A model generated the notes under the pieces. The model was not told the DNA's origin. It did not search any database and worked only from the letters and a program-made list of their open reading frames with translations. Of a stretch of DNA of 23,039 nucleotides, positions 14,188-22,083 are shown piece after piece. Source of the DNA: CAYSYM01 sp964435115 (lineage in GTDB: Bacteria > Chloroflexota > UBA6077 > CF-72); the NCBI GenBank assembly GCA_964435115.1, contig CAYSYM010000057.1, positions 1-23,039 of the forward strand. The letters are read 5' to 3'. Every line of letters starts with the position of its first letter. Position 1 is the first letter of the stretch. A program made the position numbers and the translations under genes.

Positions 14188-15525
14188 ATGACCCTCCGCA
14201 TCGCCCACCTCGCCGATACGCACATCGGCATGGAGAACTACGGGAAGGTCAGCGCGGCCACCGGCTTGAACTCGCGGCTGGACGACTTCCTGCGGTCGCT
14301 CGACCAGGCGCTGGACGCCGCGCTCGAGGCGAAGGTGGACCTGGTGGTCTTCGCGGGCGACGTCTACAAGACGCGCGACCCGACCCCGACGCACCAGCGC
14401 GAGTTCGCCCGGCGCATCCTCCGGCTGACGGCGGCCGGCGTGCCGGTGTTCATCACCGCCGGCAACCACGACATCCCGCTCTCGACCGGCCGGGCGACGA
14501 GCGTCGACATCTTCCGTGCGCTGGAGGTGCAGGCGGTCACGATCGCCCGCACGCTCGGGGCGCACCGCCTCGACACCCGGAGCGGGCCGGTGCAGGTGCT
14601 GGCGTTCCCTTGGACTCTGCGCAGCCTGCTGGCAGCGCAGGCGGAGTACAAGAACAAGACCATCGCCGAGCTGAACGACGCCATGGTCCGGCTGAACCGC
14701 GAGCGGTTGGCCGAGCTGGCCGCGGAGCTGGACCCCAGCCTGCCGACGGTCGTGGTCGGGCACGCCCACCTGTTCGGTGCGCGAGTGGGCGCGGAGCGGC
14801 TGCTGACGATGGGCAGCGACCCGACGTACGACCTGCAGACGTTCGACCTGCCGGGCGTGGACTACGTGGCGATGGGGCACATCCACAAGCACCAGGCGAT
14901 GGGTTACGGCAGCCCGCCGATCGTCTACGCGGGCAGCATCGACCGCGTGGACTTCGGCGAGGCGGAGGAAGAGAAGGGCTGGGCGCTAGTGGAGATCCCC
15001 GAGAAGGGGCGCGCCGAGTGGCGGTTCCGACGGGTGGACGCGCGCAGGTTCCTCGTCATCGACGCGCGCGTCGAGGGTGAGAACGCCACCGAAGATGTGG
15101 TGAAGGCGATCGCACGCCAGGCCGACAAGGTGCGCGATGCGGTGGTGAAGGTGCGCGTCGAAGTGCCGGCCGAGCGTCTGGGCGAGCTGCGCGACGAGGA
15201 GATCCGCGCGCAGCTCAGGGAGGCCTCCCACCTAGCGCCCATCGAGCGGATCGTCCTGAAGCGGGCGCGCGAGCGGTGGGGCGTCGGCAGTGCGGCGATC
15301 CAGCACGCCCAGCCTCTCGACGCGCTGGCGTACTACCTGGCGAACCAGCAGGTGGACGCCGACCGCCGCGACGTCCTGCTGCGGTACGCACGGGCGCTCA
15401 TGGACGATGAGCACGATCGCGCCGGGTCACCCTCGCCAGCGATTGGAAGCAACTCCCCCAGTCCTCAGTCCTCAGTCCTCAGTCCCCAACACCCAACACC
15501 CAACACCCAGCCCCGGACCCCGTGA
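14188..15525 (+). CDS. sbcD: Mre11/SbcD-family DNA exonuclease subunit
   Basis: Mn-dependent nuclease of the Mre11-Rad50 complex that opens blocked DNA ends; 445 residues. The phosphoesterase motifs are complete: ADTHIG with Asp10 and His12, FAGD with Asp58, GNHD at 92-95, GHAH at 191-194 and GHIH at 230-233. The capping domain follows at about 265-400. The last 30 or so residues (from about 416) are Ser/Pro/Gln/Thr-rich, outside the family fold, and encoded by tandem heptamers. The stop overlaps the GTG start of sbcC by four bases, so SbcD-SbcC translation is coupled despite the repeat tail. Its place behind nurA-herA resembles the archaeal HerA-Mre11-Rad50-NurA arrangement. Confidence 0.94.
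   Translation: MTLRIAHLADTHIGMENYGKVSAATGLNSRLDDFLRSLDQALDAALEAKVDLVVFAGDVYKTRDPTPTHQREFARRILRLTAAGVPVFITAGNHDIPLSTGRATSVDIFRALEVQAVTIARTLGAHRLDTRSGPVQVLAFPWTLRSLLAAQAEYKNKTIAELNDAMVRLNRERLAELAAELDPSLPTVVVGHAHLFGARVGAERLLTMGSDPTYDLQTFDLPGVDYVAMGHIHKHQAMGYGSPPIVYAGSIDRVDFGEAEEEKGWALVEIPEKGRAEWRFRRVDARRFLVIDARVEGENATEDVVKAIARQADKVRDAVVKVRVEVPAERLGELRDEEIRAQLREASHLAPIERIVLKRARERWGVGSAAIQHAQPLDALAYYLANQQVDADRRDVLLRYARALMDDEHDRAGSPSPAIGSNSPSPQSSVLSPQHPTPNTQPRTP
15459..15512 (+). repeat. Two tandem heptamer arrays forming the 3' end of sbcD
   Basis: Starting at 15459 the unit CAGTCCT occurs three times plus a CAGTCCC variant. It runs straight into three copies of CCCAACA (15485-15505) and a degenerate CCCAGCC. 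The period of 7 is not a multiple of three, so copy-number change would shift the frame and alter the SbcD tail and its coupling to sbcC. CCCAACA is a rotation of the CCAACAC unit found inside hcrA. Confidence 0.9.
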
Positions 15526-18077
15526 TCCCTGTTCGCCTCAGCCTGCGCAACTTCATGTCCTACGCGGACGTCCACCCGCCGCTCGAATTCGACGGCATCC
15601 ATGTAGCGGTACTGTCGGGCGACAACGGCCACGGCAAGTCGGCGTTGCTCGACGCAGTCACCTGGGCGCTGTGGGGGCGGTCGCGCGCCAGGTCGGTGGA
15701 CGACCTGCTCCACACCGGGCAGACGGAGATGGAGGTCGAGTTCGAGTTCGACCTCGAAGGCGACCGCTACCGGGTGATCCGGAAGCGGCAGCGGCGGGGT
15801 AGGACCGGCCTCTCGGACCTGCAATTCGCCGTGCTGGCCAACGGGAGCTACCGGCCGCTCACGCAACGCTCGGTGGACGAGACGGAGAAGGCCATCGCGA
15901 GGACGCTGAAGATGAGCTACGAGACGTTCATCAACTCGTCGTTCATCCAGCAAGGCCGGGCGGACAGTTTCACGACGAACCAGCCCGCGGAGCGCAAGCG
16001 GATCCTGGCAGAGATCCTGGAGCTGGGCTACTACGACGAGCTCGAGGCTCGGGCGAAAGAGGCGCTCCGCGAGCGCGACTCGCAGCTTGGCGAGGAGCGG
16101 GCGCGGGCGCGCGAATGGGAGCAGGAGCTCGCCCACCTGCCCGAGTACCAGGCCGAGGCCGAGCGGCTGAAGGGCGAGCTGGCGCAGGCAGAGGAACGCT
16201 CGCGGACGGCCGAGAGCGCGTGTAACGTCACACGCGAGCGCGTCGCTCGGCTGGAAGCGGCCCACAAGCAACTCGCGGAAGTGGAGGCGCGCCTGCAGCG
16301 CTTCGCCGCCGAGCGCGAGCGGACCAGGGCGGGCATCGCCGAGGCGCGGGTGAAGCTGGCGGAGACCCAGCGCGTGCTGGAACGGGCGGAGACGATCGAG
16401 CGGGCCGCCGCCGAGCTGGCGGCCGTGCGGGCCGAGCTCCAGGCTGCGGATGCCAGGCTCCAGGCGTACCTGCCGCTCGCGCGTGCGCGTGAGCGGGCGG
16501 AGAGCACGCTGGAGACCGAGCAGGCGCGGCTGGAGGCGCACCTGACGGTCCTGCTGAAGCAGGTGTGCGAGCAGAAGCGGCTGGCGGAGCCGCGCCCGGC
16601 CGCGGAGGCCGAGCGGTGGGCGGCAGGCGCGCAGATTGAGGAGCTGCAGCGGCTAGAGGAGGAGCGGCGCCGGCTGCAGGCCGAGGCGGTGCGGGCGCGC
16701 GAGGATGCCGCGGAGAAGCGAACGATCAATACCCAGCTCAAAGCGGAGATGGAGGAGCTGCGCGGCAGGATCGACGAGCTGGCGGCGCTGGCCACGTGCC
16801 CGGCGTGCCAGCGTCCGCTGGACCCTTCGCACAAGGCGACGCTGCGTGCCGCCTACGAAGCCCAGGGCGGGGAGCTCAAGACCAGGTTCCGGGCCAACGA
16901 GCGGCTGTATCGGGCGCTGGAGGCCGCCGTGGCCGAGCACGACGCCCGGCTGGCCCAGCTCGCGGCGCAGCTCGCCGGGCGTGAGGCCGCCCAGCAGCGG
17001 CTGGCGGCGGCCGAGAGCGCCCACGCCCAGGCGGTGCAGGCCGAGCAGCGGCTGGCCGCCGCCCAGCGGGAGCTCGCCGAGCTGGAGACGATCCTGGCCG
17101 AGCGCCGCTTCGCGCCTGAAGCGCGCGCCGCGCTGGCGGACGCCGAGCAGAAGCTGGCCAGGCTCGCCTACGACGAGGCGGCGCACGCGCGGCTGCGCTC
17201 GCGGACCGCCGAGCTCAGCGGGGCGGAGGCGGAGCGCCAGCGGCTGGACCAGGCGCGCGTGGTGGCGGAGCACCTGGAGGTGCAGACGCGCGACCTGGAG
17301 GCGCGGCTGGGGGGGCTCGAGCAGGAGTGCGCGGGCGAACAGAAGCGGTGCGCGATCCTGCGACGGGAGAGCGGCGACTACGAGGCCGAGCGCGCTCGGC
17401 TCGTGCAGGTGGAGGACGAGCTGCGCCTGGCCCAGGCGGAGCGCGACCGGCTGCGCGACCAGCAGGCCCGGGCCACCCAGCGGGTGGACTACTGCGCGTT
17501 CCTGGAGCGGCGCCTGAAGGAGAGCCTGGCGCGGCAGGACGCCTTGATCCGGGAGCAGAGCATCTACGCCGACCTGGTGTACGCCTTCGGCAAGAAGGGC
17601 GTCCAGGCGATGATCATCGAGACGGCGATCCCCGAGATCGAGGAGGAGGCCAACCGCCTGCTGGCTCGGATGACCGATGGCCGCATGCACGTGAAGCTGG
17701 AGACGCAGCGGGACGCCCGCAGCGGCAGTGGCACGATCGAGACCCTGGACATCAAGATCTCGGACGAGCTGGGCACACGCAGCTACGAGATGTTCAGCGG
17801 GGGCGAGAGCTTCCGGGTGAACTTCGCCATCCGCATTGCGCTCTCGAAGCTGCTGGCCCGGCGGGCTGGCACCAAGCTCCAGACACTGGTCGTCGACGAG
17901 GGCTTCGGCTCGCAGGACCAGGATGGGCGCGACCGCGTGGTGGAGGCGATCCAGGCCATCCAGGAAGAGTTCGAGAAGATCCTGGTAATCACCCACCTGG
18001 AAGACCTGCGCGAGCGCTTCCCGGTGCGCATCGAGGTCACCAAGACGCCGCGCGGCAGCACCTTCGTGCTGCGCTAA
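15522..18077 (+). CDS. sbcC: Rad50/SbcC-family SMC-like ATPase
   Basis: ATPase partner of Mre11/SbcD; 851 residues, Rad50-like in size (SbcC of E. coli is about 1,050). Walker A GDNGHGKS is at 33-40. The conserved FINSSFIQQGRADSFTT is near 137-153. Two long Glu/Arg/Ala-rich coiled coils at about 165-420 and 435-690 flank the zinc hook CPAC at 426-429. The signature SGGES is at 759-763 and Walker B LVVDE at 789-793, followed by the D-loop GFGSQD and the switch His in ITHLEDL. Translation starts at GTG inside the sbcD stop (GTGA). The TAA stop lies within the left arm of a 130-base inverted-repeat element, so insertion of that element may have trimmed or replaced the original C-terminus, although KTPRGSTFVLR is a normal ending. 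Confidence 0.95.
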   Translation: MIPVRLSLRNFMSYADVHPPLEFDGIHVAVLSGDNGHGKSALLDAVTWALWGRSRARSVDDLLHTGQTEMEVEFEFDLEGDRYRVIRKRQRRGRTGLSDLQFAVLANGSYRPLTQRSVDETEKAIARTLKMSYETFINSSFIQQGRADSFTTNQPAERKRILAEILELGYYDELEARAKEALRERDSQLGEERARAREWEQELAHLPEYQAEAERLKGELAQAEERSRTAESACNVTRERVARLEAAHKQLAEVEARLQRFAAERERTRAGIAEARVKLAETQRVLERAETIERAAAELAAVRAELQAADARLQAYLPLARARERAESTLETEQARLEAHLTVLLKQVCEQKRLAEPRPAAEAERWAAGAQIEELQRLEEERRRLQAEAVRAREDAAEKRTINTQLKAEMEELRGRIDELAALATCPACQRPLDPSHKATLRAAYEAQGGELKTRFRANERLYRALEAAVAEHDARLAQLAAQLAGREAAQQRLAAAESAHAQAVQAEQRLAAAQRELAELETILAERRFAPEARAALADAEQKLARLAYDEAAHARLRSRTAELSGAEAERQRLDQARVVAEHLEVQTRDLEARLGGLEQECAGEQKRCAILRRESGDYEAERARLVQVEDELRLAQAERDRLRDQQARATQRVDYCAFLERRLKESLARQDALIREQSIYADLVYAFGKKGVQAMIIETAIPEIEEEANRLLARMTDGRMHVKLETQRDARSGSGTIETLDIKISDELGTRSYEMFSGGESFRVNFAIRIALSKLLARRAGTKLQTLVVDEGFGSQDQDGRDRVVEAIQAIQEEFEKILVITHLEDLRERFPVRIEVTKTPRGSTFVLR

Positions 18078-18203
18078 ATGCTTCCCGCTATTGAATGCGG
18101 CATGGCCGGGAGTCCCCTCTCCCTCTGGGAGAGGGCGAGGGTGAGGGCGTCCTACGGCTGAAGAAGCACCGCCATCGTGCAGCCATTCGCGGGAAGCATT
18201 TAG
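18074..18203. mobile_element. 130-base palindromic element with 15-base perfect inverted ends (MITE-like or REP-like)
   Basis: The ends are CTAAATGCTTCCCGC (18074-18088) and its exact complement GCGGGAAGCATTTAG (18189-18203). Inside is a 9-base hairpin, CCCTCTCCC, loop TCT, GGGAGAGGG (18115-18135), followed by GCGAGGGTGAGGGCG. The left end provides the sbcC stop codon TAA at 18075-18077. No transposase frame is present, so any movement would need a protein supplied in trans. No clear target-site duplication is visible (GC before, AA after). It could also form a large cruciform that separates the sbcC and pcrA transcripts. Confidence 0.7.
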
Positions 18204-18231
18204 AACCGGAAGCCACCCAGCGGCGGCGCCG

Positions 18232-18254
18232 CGGCAGCCGCGCGGGGGTATACT
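18232..18254 (+). promoter_or_regulatory. Candidate pcrA promoter, nearly leaderless
   Basis: TATACT at 18249-18254 is followed by CGCCCG, and CGGCAGCCG (18232-18240) lies 8 bases upstream, echoing the words before nurA. A start site about seven bases after the box would leave only a handful of bases before the ATG at 18268. No ribosome site is visible, which fits leaderless translation. Confidence 0.5.
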
Positions 18255-18267
18255 CGCCCGTCCCTGC

Positions 18268-20556
18268 ATGCCCACGCTGACCCGCGCCGAGCACGTCCTG
18301 GCCGGCCTCAACGCCCAGCAGCGCGAGGCGGTCACCCATGCCGCCGGCCCCCTGCTCATCCTCGCCGGGCCTGGCTCCGGCAAGACGCGGGTGATCGTCC
18401 ATCGGATCGCCTACCTGCTGGAGGCGTGCGGCGTCCTCCCGGCCGAGATTCTCGCGGTCACGTTCACCAACAAGGCCGCGCGGGAGATGAAGGAGCGGCT
18501 CGACACCCTGCTGGGCGCGCGCGCCAGCGCGTCGCTCGCGGTGGGCACCTTCCACGCCATCTGCGCCCGGTGGCTGCGGCGCGACCTCCACCACCTGGGG
18601 CTCGACCCGTCGTTCGCCATCTTCGACGACAACGACCAGGTGGACCTGGTGAAGCAGGTGCTGCGCGAGCTCGAGATCGACGAGAAGCGCACCTCCGCGC
18701 GCTCCGTCCTGAGCGCGATCTCTCACGCCAAGAGCGAGCTGACCGATCCTGGCGACTACGCCCGGCAGGCGCACGGGAAGTGGCAGGAGACGGTGGCGCG
18801 GGTCTACCGCCGCTACCAGCAGCTCCTCGACCAGCACCACGGCCTGGACTTCGACGACCTCCTACTGCGCACCGTCCAGCTCTTCCGCGAGGTGCCGGCG
18901 GTGCTCGACCGCTACCAGCAGCGGTTCCAGCACGTGCTCGTCGACGAGTTCCAGGACACCAACGTCGCCCAGTACGAGATCGTCAAACTGCTCTCGCGGA
19001 CGCACCGCAACCTGTGCGTCGTCGGCGACGAGGACCAGGGTATCTATAGCTGGCGGTCGGCCGACATCCGCAACATCCTCAACTTCGAGCACGACTACCC
19101 AGATCTGAAGGTGGTCGTGCTGGAGCAGAACTACCGCTCCTCGAGCACTATCCTCCAGGTCGCGCACGCGGTCATCGCCGCCAACCGCATGCGCAAGCAG
19201 AAGCAGCTCTGGACGCAGAACGCGGCGGGCATTCCGGTGGTGCTGCACGAGGCGTACAACGAGCAGGACGAAGCGCTGTACGTAGTGCGGGAGATCGAAC
19301 GTCTCGGCCGCGCGGCTGGCGTCCGGCACGGCGCCTGCGCGGTGATGTACCGCACGAACGCGCAGTCCCGCGCGCTGGAGGATGCCTTCGTCCGCCACGG
19401 GGTGCCGTACCGCCTGGTCGGCGGCACGCGGTTCTACGAGCGCCGCGAGGTGAAGGACGTGCTGGCCTACCTGCGGCTGGTGCAGAACCCGTTCGACGGC
19501 GTGAGCCTGGCGCGGGTCGTCAACGTGCCGCCGCGCGGGATCGGCCAGAAGTCCCTCCAGGAGCTGAACCGCTGGGCAGCGAGCCAGTCGCTCGCCAGCT
19601 ACGAGGCGATGCGGCGCATCGCCGCGCTCCGGCATGACGACGGCGACGCGACGGCCGCGACCGCCCCCTTCAACGCACGCGCCCGCGAGCTGTTCGGCGG
19701 CTTTGTCGACCCGCTTGAAGCCATCCGGACCACACGGGATGACCGCACTGTGCTCGAGCTGCTCGACGCGCTCCTCGAGCAGACGGGCTATGGCCGCTTC
19801 CTGCGCGACGGTACCGAGGAGGGCGAGGAGCGGTGGCAGAACATCCAAGAGCTGCGGGCGAAGGCGGGCGACTACGACGAGCTCGCGCCCGGCCACGGGC
19901 TGGCCGCCTTCCTGGAAGACGTGTCGCTCGTCCAGGACGTCGACCAGCTCGACCGAAGTGACGAGGCGAACGCCGTGACGCTCATCACGTTGCACGCCGC
20001 GAAGGGGCTAGAGTTCCCCTACGTCTTCCTGGTGGGCCTGGAGGAGGGCGTGCTCCCGCACGCGCGCTCGGTGGACGACGCGGCGAAGCTCGAGGAGGAG
20101 CGGCGGCTGCTGTACGTGGGGATCACCCGGGCGATGCAGGGGCTCTACCTGCTGTACGCTTTCCGGCGCACGCTGTACGGCTCCTCGCGGGTGAACGAGC
20201 CCTCGCGCTTCCTGGCCGACGTGCCGGCAGCGCTGGTCCGCTCCGGCGCGCGGAGCAGCCACCTGGCGGCGCAGCCGGGCCGGAGCCAGCGCCGGGCCGT
20301 CCAGGCGCGCCCGCCTGCACCGGATCCCGGCGGCGCGTTCCCGGTCCCGCCCCTGCCGCGGCCCGTCCGCCGCTCGGAACTCCCGGACGCGCCGACGTAC
20401 CGGACTGGCGACCGCGTCGTGCACCCGAAATTCGGCACCGGCATCGTCGTCTCGGCCCGTCTCGACGGCGTATCTGAGCTGGTGGAGGTGAGCTTCGCCG
20501 GCGGCGCCGGCCTGAAGAAGCTCGACCTGGCCTACGCGCCGCTCAAACGGGCCTGA
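18268..20556 (+). CDS. pcrA: PcrA/UvrD-family superfamily 1A 3'-5' DNA helicase
   Basis: ATP-dependent helicase for repair and replication-fork clearance; 762 residues, normal for PcrA. The Q motif LNAQQREAV is at 14-22 and motif I AGPGSGKT at 33-40. Motif Ia (AVTFTNKAAREMKERL), motif II (VDEFQDTN), motif III (VGDEDQGIYSWRSAD), motif IV (LEQNYRSS), motif V (ITLHAAKGLEFPYVFLVG) and motif VI (EERRLLYVGITRA) follow in order. A Pro/Arg-rich linker leads to the C-terminal Tudor-like domain GDRVVHPKFGTGIVV, which in PcrA contacts RNA polymerase. It sits 190 bases after sbcC with its own promoter, so it is probably a separate unit with a related repair role. Confidence 0.96.
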   Translation: MPTLTRAEHVLAGLNAQQREAVTHAAGPLLILAGPGSGKTRVIVHRIAYLLEACGVLPAEILAVTFTNKAAREMKERLDTLLGARASASLAVGTFHAICARWLRRDLHHLGLDPSFAIFDDNDQVDLVKQVLRELEIDEKRTSARSVLSAISHAKSELTDPGDYARQAHGKWQETVARVYRRYQQLLDQHHGLDFDDLLLRTVQLFREVPAVLDRYQQRFQHVLVDEFQDTNVAQYEIVKLLSRTHRNLCVVGDEDQGIYSWRSADIRNILNFEHDYPDLKVVVLEQNYRSSSTILQVAHAVIAANRMRKQKQLWTQNAAGIPVVLHEAYNEQDEALYVVREIERLGRAAGVRHGACAVMYRTNAQSRALEDAFVRHGVPYRLVGGTRFYERREVKDVLAYLRLVQNPFDGVSLARVVNVPPRGIGQKSLQELNRWAASQSLASYEAMRRIAALRHDDGDATAATAPFNARARELFGGFVDPLEAIRTTRDDRTVLELLDALLEQTGYGRFLRDGTEEGEERWQNIQELRAKAGDYDELAPGHGLAAFLEDVSLVQDVDQLDRSDEANAVTLITLHAAKGLEFPYVFLVGLEEGVLPHARSVDDAAKLEEERRLLYVGITRAMQGLYLLYAFRRTLYGSSRVNEPSRFLADVPAALVRSGARSSHLAAQPGRSQRRAVQARPPAPDPGGAFPVPPLPRPVRRSELPDAPTYRTGDRVVHPKFGTGIVVSARLDGVSELVEVSFAGGAGLKKLDLAYAPLKRA

Positions 20557-20562
20557 ACGCCT

Positions 20563-20578
20563 GGCGCTTCCCGGCGCC
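20563..20578 (+). terminator. Weak candidate terminator hairpin after pcrA
   Basis: A 5-base stem GGCGC / GCGCC with loop TTCCCG lies 6 bases after the pcrA stop and is followed by the pyrimidine-rich GCTTCTCTCCC. The stem is short and there is no real T-run, so this is tentative. Confidence 0.25.
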
Positions 20579-20593
20579 GCTTCTCTCCCAGCG

Positions 20594-21094
20594 TCACTCC
20601 GCCCGCTCCTCCAGCACCTGGGCGCCGATCTGCCGCAGGGTCTCGTTCACCTTCTGCTCCAGCGTGGAGGTCTTGATGCTCCCTGGCCCGCTCCCGCGGC
20701 GCGGCCGTCTCCGCCGCGTCCGACGCCAGCACCACGCCCAGCCGCTGGTAGAACCCGACGTAGCCGTCGGCCGTGCGCCGCGCCTCGGTCGGGTCGCCGG
20801 CGTCCTCCAGCAGCCGGCGCCGGATCAGCTCGTCGACCTCCTCGCCTTCGACTGGCGTGTAGATCGCCTCCACCCGCCCGAAGATCTGCTGGAGCTGGTT
20901 GAGCGCCCGCTCGCCCTCCTCGCCGTAGGGCGCGCTCGACGGCAGCGTGGCGATGAGCGTGCACCGCGGCAGCACCTTGGCCGTCTCGGTCAGCTCCTGG
21001 AAGAAGGCCAGCACCTGTCCGCCGAACCCCTGGCGTCGAATCTGCCAGCCCGAATATCCGGGTGCGGGACTACCACCTCGTGCCACGGCTTCAT
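20594..21094 (-). pseudogene. Remnant of a DUF499-family ATPase (internally deleted and frameshifted)
   Basis: Three pieces in different frames recall one protein. The start MKPWHEVVVPHPDIRAGRFD begins at the ATG at 21094, overlapping the HEPN remnant stop by four bases. A piece at about 20700-21030 reads VLAFFQELTETAKVLPRCTL and, further on, EGERALNQLQQIFGRVEAIYTPVEGEEVDELIRRRL. The end KTSTLEQKVNETLRQIGAQV stops at TGA 20596-20594 after a frameshift near 20690. DUF499 proteins are large (about 1,000 residues) ATPases linked to DUF1156 methylases in predicted phage defence; here only about 165 codons remain. The P-loop part is gone, so it cannot be functional. The family name is from memory of typical sequences and needs a profile search. 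Confidence 0.65.
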
Positions 21095-21493
21095 GGGCGC
21101 CCCTCTTCGACGAGCTGCTTCGCGAGCGCCACGCCCTCTTCTGCGACCTGCAGGGCGTCTCGGCCTTCCCCCTCGTCGAAGATCTCCCAGGGCGTGCGCC
21201 TCGCTGCCTCGTCGCCGTAATCACTTTGGAGGTGGACTTAGGGACCCAGGCTCCTTGCGGACTGAGCGATCCGTCTGACGAGGTCCTCGATCTCCTCGGC
21301 GAAGCGCTGCGCCAGGATCGTGGGTGCGACCCACCGGGCCGAGCAGCCCCAGGACGGCCTTCGCAGCGTTCTCAGCGGCGAGCTAGCTATTGGACACGCA
21401 GGAACGCCAGAGCTGATGCCGCAGGTTGTGGCGGGCCTCTCCGAGGAAGCCTTCGGCCAGTCTCAAGCGGTAGCCTGCTTCCTCGTTGCTCAC
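21091..21493 (-). pseudogene. Broken HEPN-domain toxin gene
   Basis: The GTG at 21493 overlaps the MNT stop (GTGA). Translation gives EEAGYRLRLAEGFLGEARH and WRSCVSNS, then TAG at 21385-21383 where HEPN proteins read a residue before LAAENAAKA. After HDPGAALR the frame shifts. The other frame continues FAEEIEDLVRRIAQSARSLGP, hits TAA at 21240-21238, then VHLQSDYGDEAARRTPWEIF and ends at TGA 21093-21091. The span of 403 bases would encode about 134 residues, the normal HEPN size. With two stops and a frameshift it is dead. HEPN proteins of MNT-HEPN pairs are typically RNase toxins, so loss of this one leaves its antitoxin without a target. Confidence 0.75.
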
Positions 21494-21975
21494 GGCCGCT
21501 CCCCGATTTTCTCCCAGGTCATCACCCACGGACCTCGGGGTTGCGTCCGCCAGTTCCAGACGTCGCCCGCCGCTGTACGCTCCCGATAGAGGCCGGCCTC
21601 GTCGATCAGCCGCCGCAGGTGGGCGAGGCGCTGCATGGCGTAACCGGTCGGGTCATAGAGAATGCGGCCGTCTAAAGCGATATCCAGATACAACGAAGGA
21701 ACGTGGGATTCGAATTCTTGCCGCGTCCGGGCGATCACTGACACCGGGGCACGGGAGGCCAACAACAGGCGATTCAGGAACATCCCTCGGTCCCAAGGAT
21801 TCTCCGGTAGCCCTTCGGCGATGACCAGCAGGTCCCAGTCGCTCTCGGGGCGGTGATCGCCGCGCGCCCGCGACCCGAAGAGCACCACGGCGACCAGGCG
21901 CTCGCCGAGACCCGCCCGCAGCGCCTCGACGGCCTGCCACGGGACCTCGTGCTCGAGATCAGTGGCCGGTGTCAT
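21490..21975 (-). CDS. MNT-type nucleotidyltransferase (antitoxin of a MNT-HEPN pair)
   Basis: 161 residues with the minimal nucleotidyltransferase core VVLFGSRARGDHRPESDWDLLV. GS is at 34-35 and the metal-binding Asp46 and Asp48 are intact. The rest (APVSVIARTRQEFE, LYLDIALDGRILYDP, GYAMQRLAHLRRLIDEAGLYRE) is normal for the class. GAGGAA lies before the ATG at 21975. In described pairs the MNT protein AMPylates and silences the HEPN toxin. The partner directly downstream is broken, so this intact gene is an orphan and may be drifting. It could still counter a HEPN toxin elsewhere. Confidence 0.85.
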   Translation of the reverse strand: MTPATDLEHEVPWQAVEALRAGLGERLVAVVLFGSRARGDHRPESDWDLLVIAEGLPENPWDRGMFLNRLLLASRAPVSVIARTRQEFESHVPSLYLDIALDGRILYDPTGYAMQRLAHLRRLIDEAGLYRERTAAGDVWNWRTQPRGPWVMTWEKIGERP

Positions 21976-21981
21976 CGTTCC

Positions 21982-22083
21982 TCAGCCACTCAGGGTGGCC
22001 CCTATCACAGCAGCCGCTCCTGCCGGCCGGTGTCGGCGTACCCCCCGCCGGCCGTAGAGCAGCCCCTGAAGCTCGTCCGTCAT
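21982..22083 (-). pseudogene. Very short remnant of a second HEPN-type gene
   Basis: An ATG at 22083 overlaps the stop of the second MNT fragment (ATGA) and opens with MTDELQGLL, like the start of many HEPN proteins. After about ten codons the sequence becomes Arg/Gly/Ala-rich and stops at 21982. The overlap geometry matches MNT-HEPN pairs. Only the beginning is recognisable, so the identification rests mainly on context. Confidence 0.4.

Noticed and set aside
11560..14892. A 1,110-codon open frame on the minus strand
   Set aside because: It lies antisense to nurA, the HAS-barrel gene, herA and sbcD, which all have clear motifs. The translation is Arg/Gly/His-rich with no domain, a typical effect of high GC at third codon positions.
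20532..21224. A single 230-residue gene after pcrA
   Set aside because: Only the middle is protein-like. Both ends continue in other frames with DUF499-like and HEPN-like sequence, so it is a chance fusion of pseudogene pieces.
21091..21240. The segment before the DUF499 start as the end of a DUF1156 methylase
   Set aside because: Reading all three frames back to 21493 shows a continuous HEPN layout (start overlap with MNT, LAAENAAKA, DYGDEA...TPWEIF), so it is the tail of the HEPN gene.
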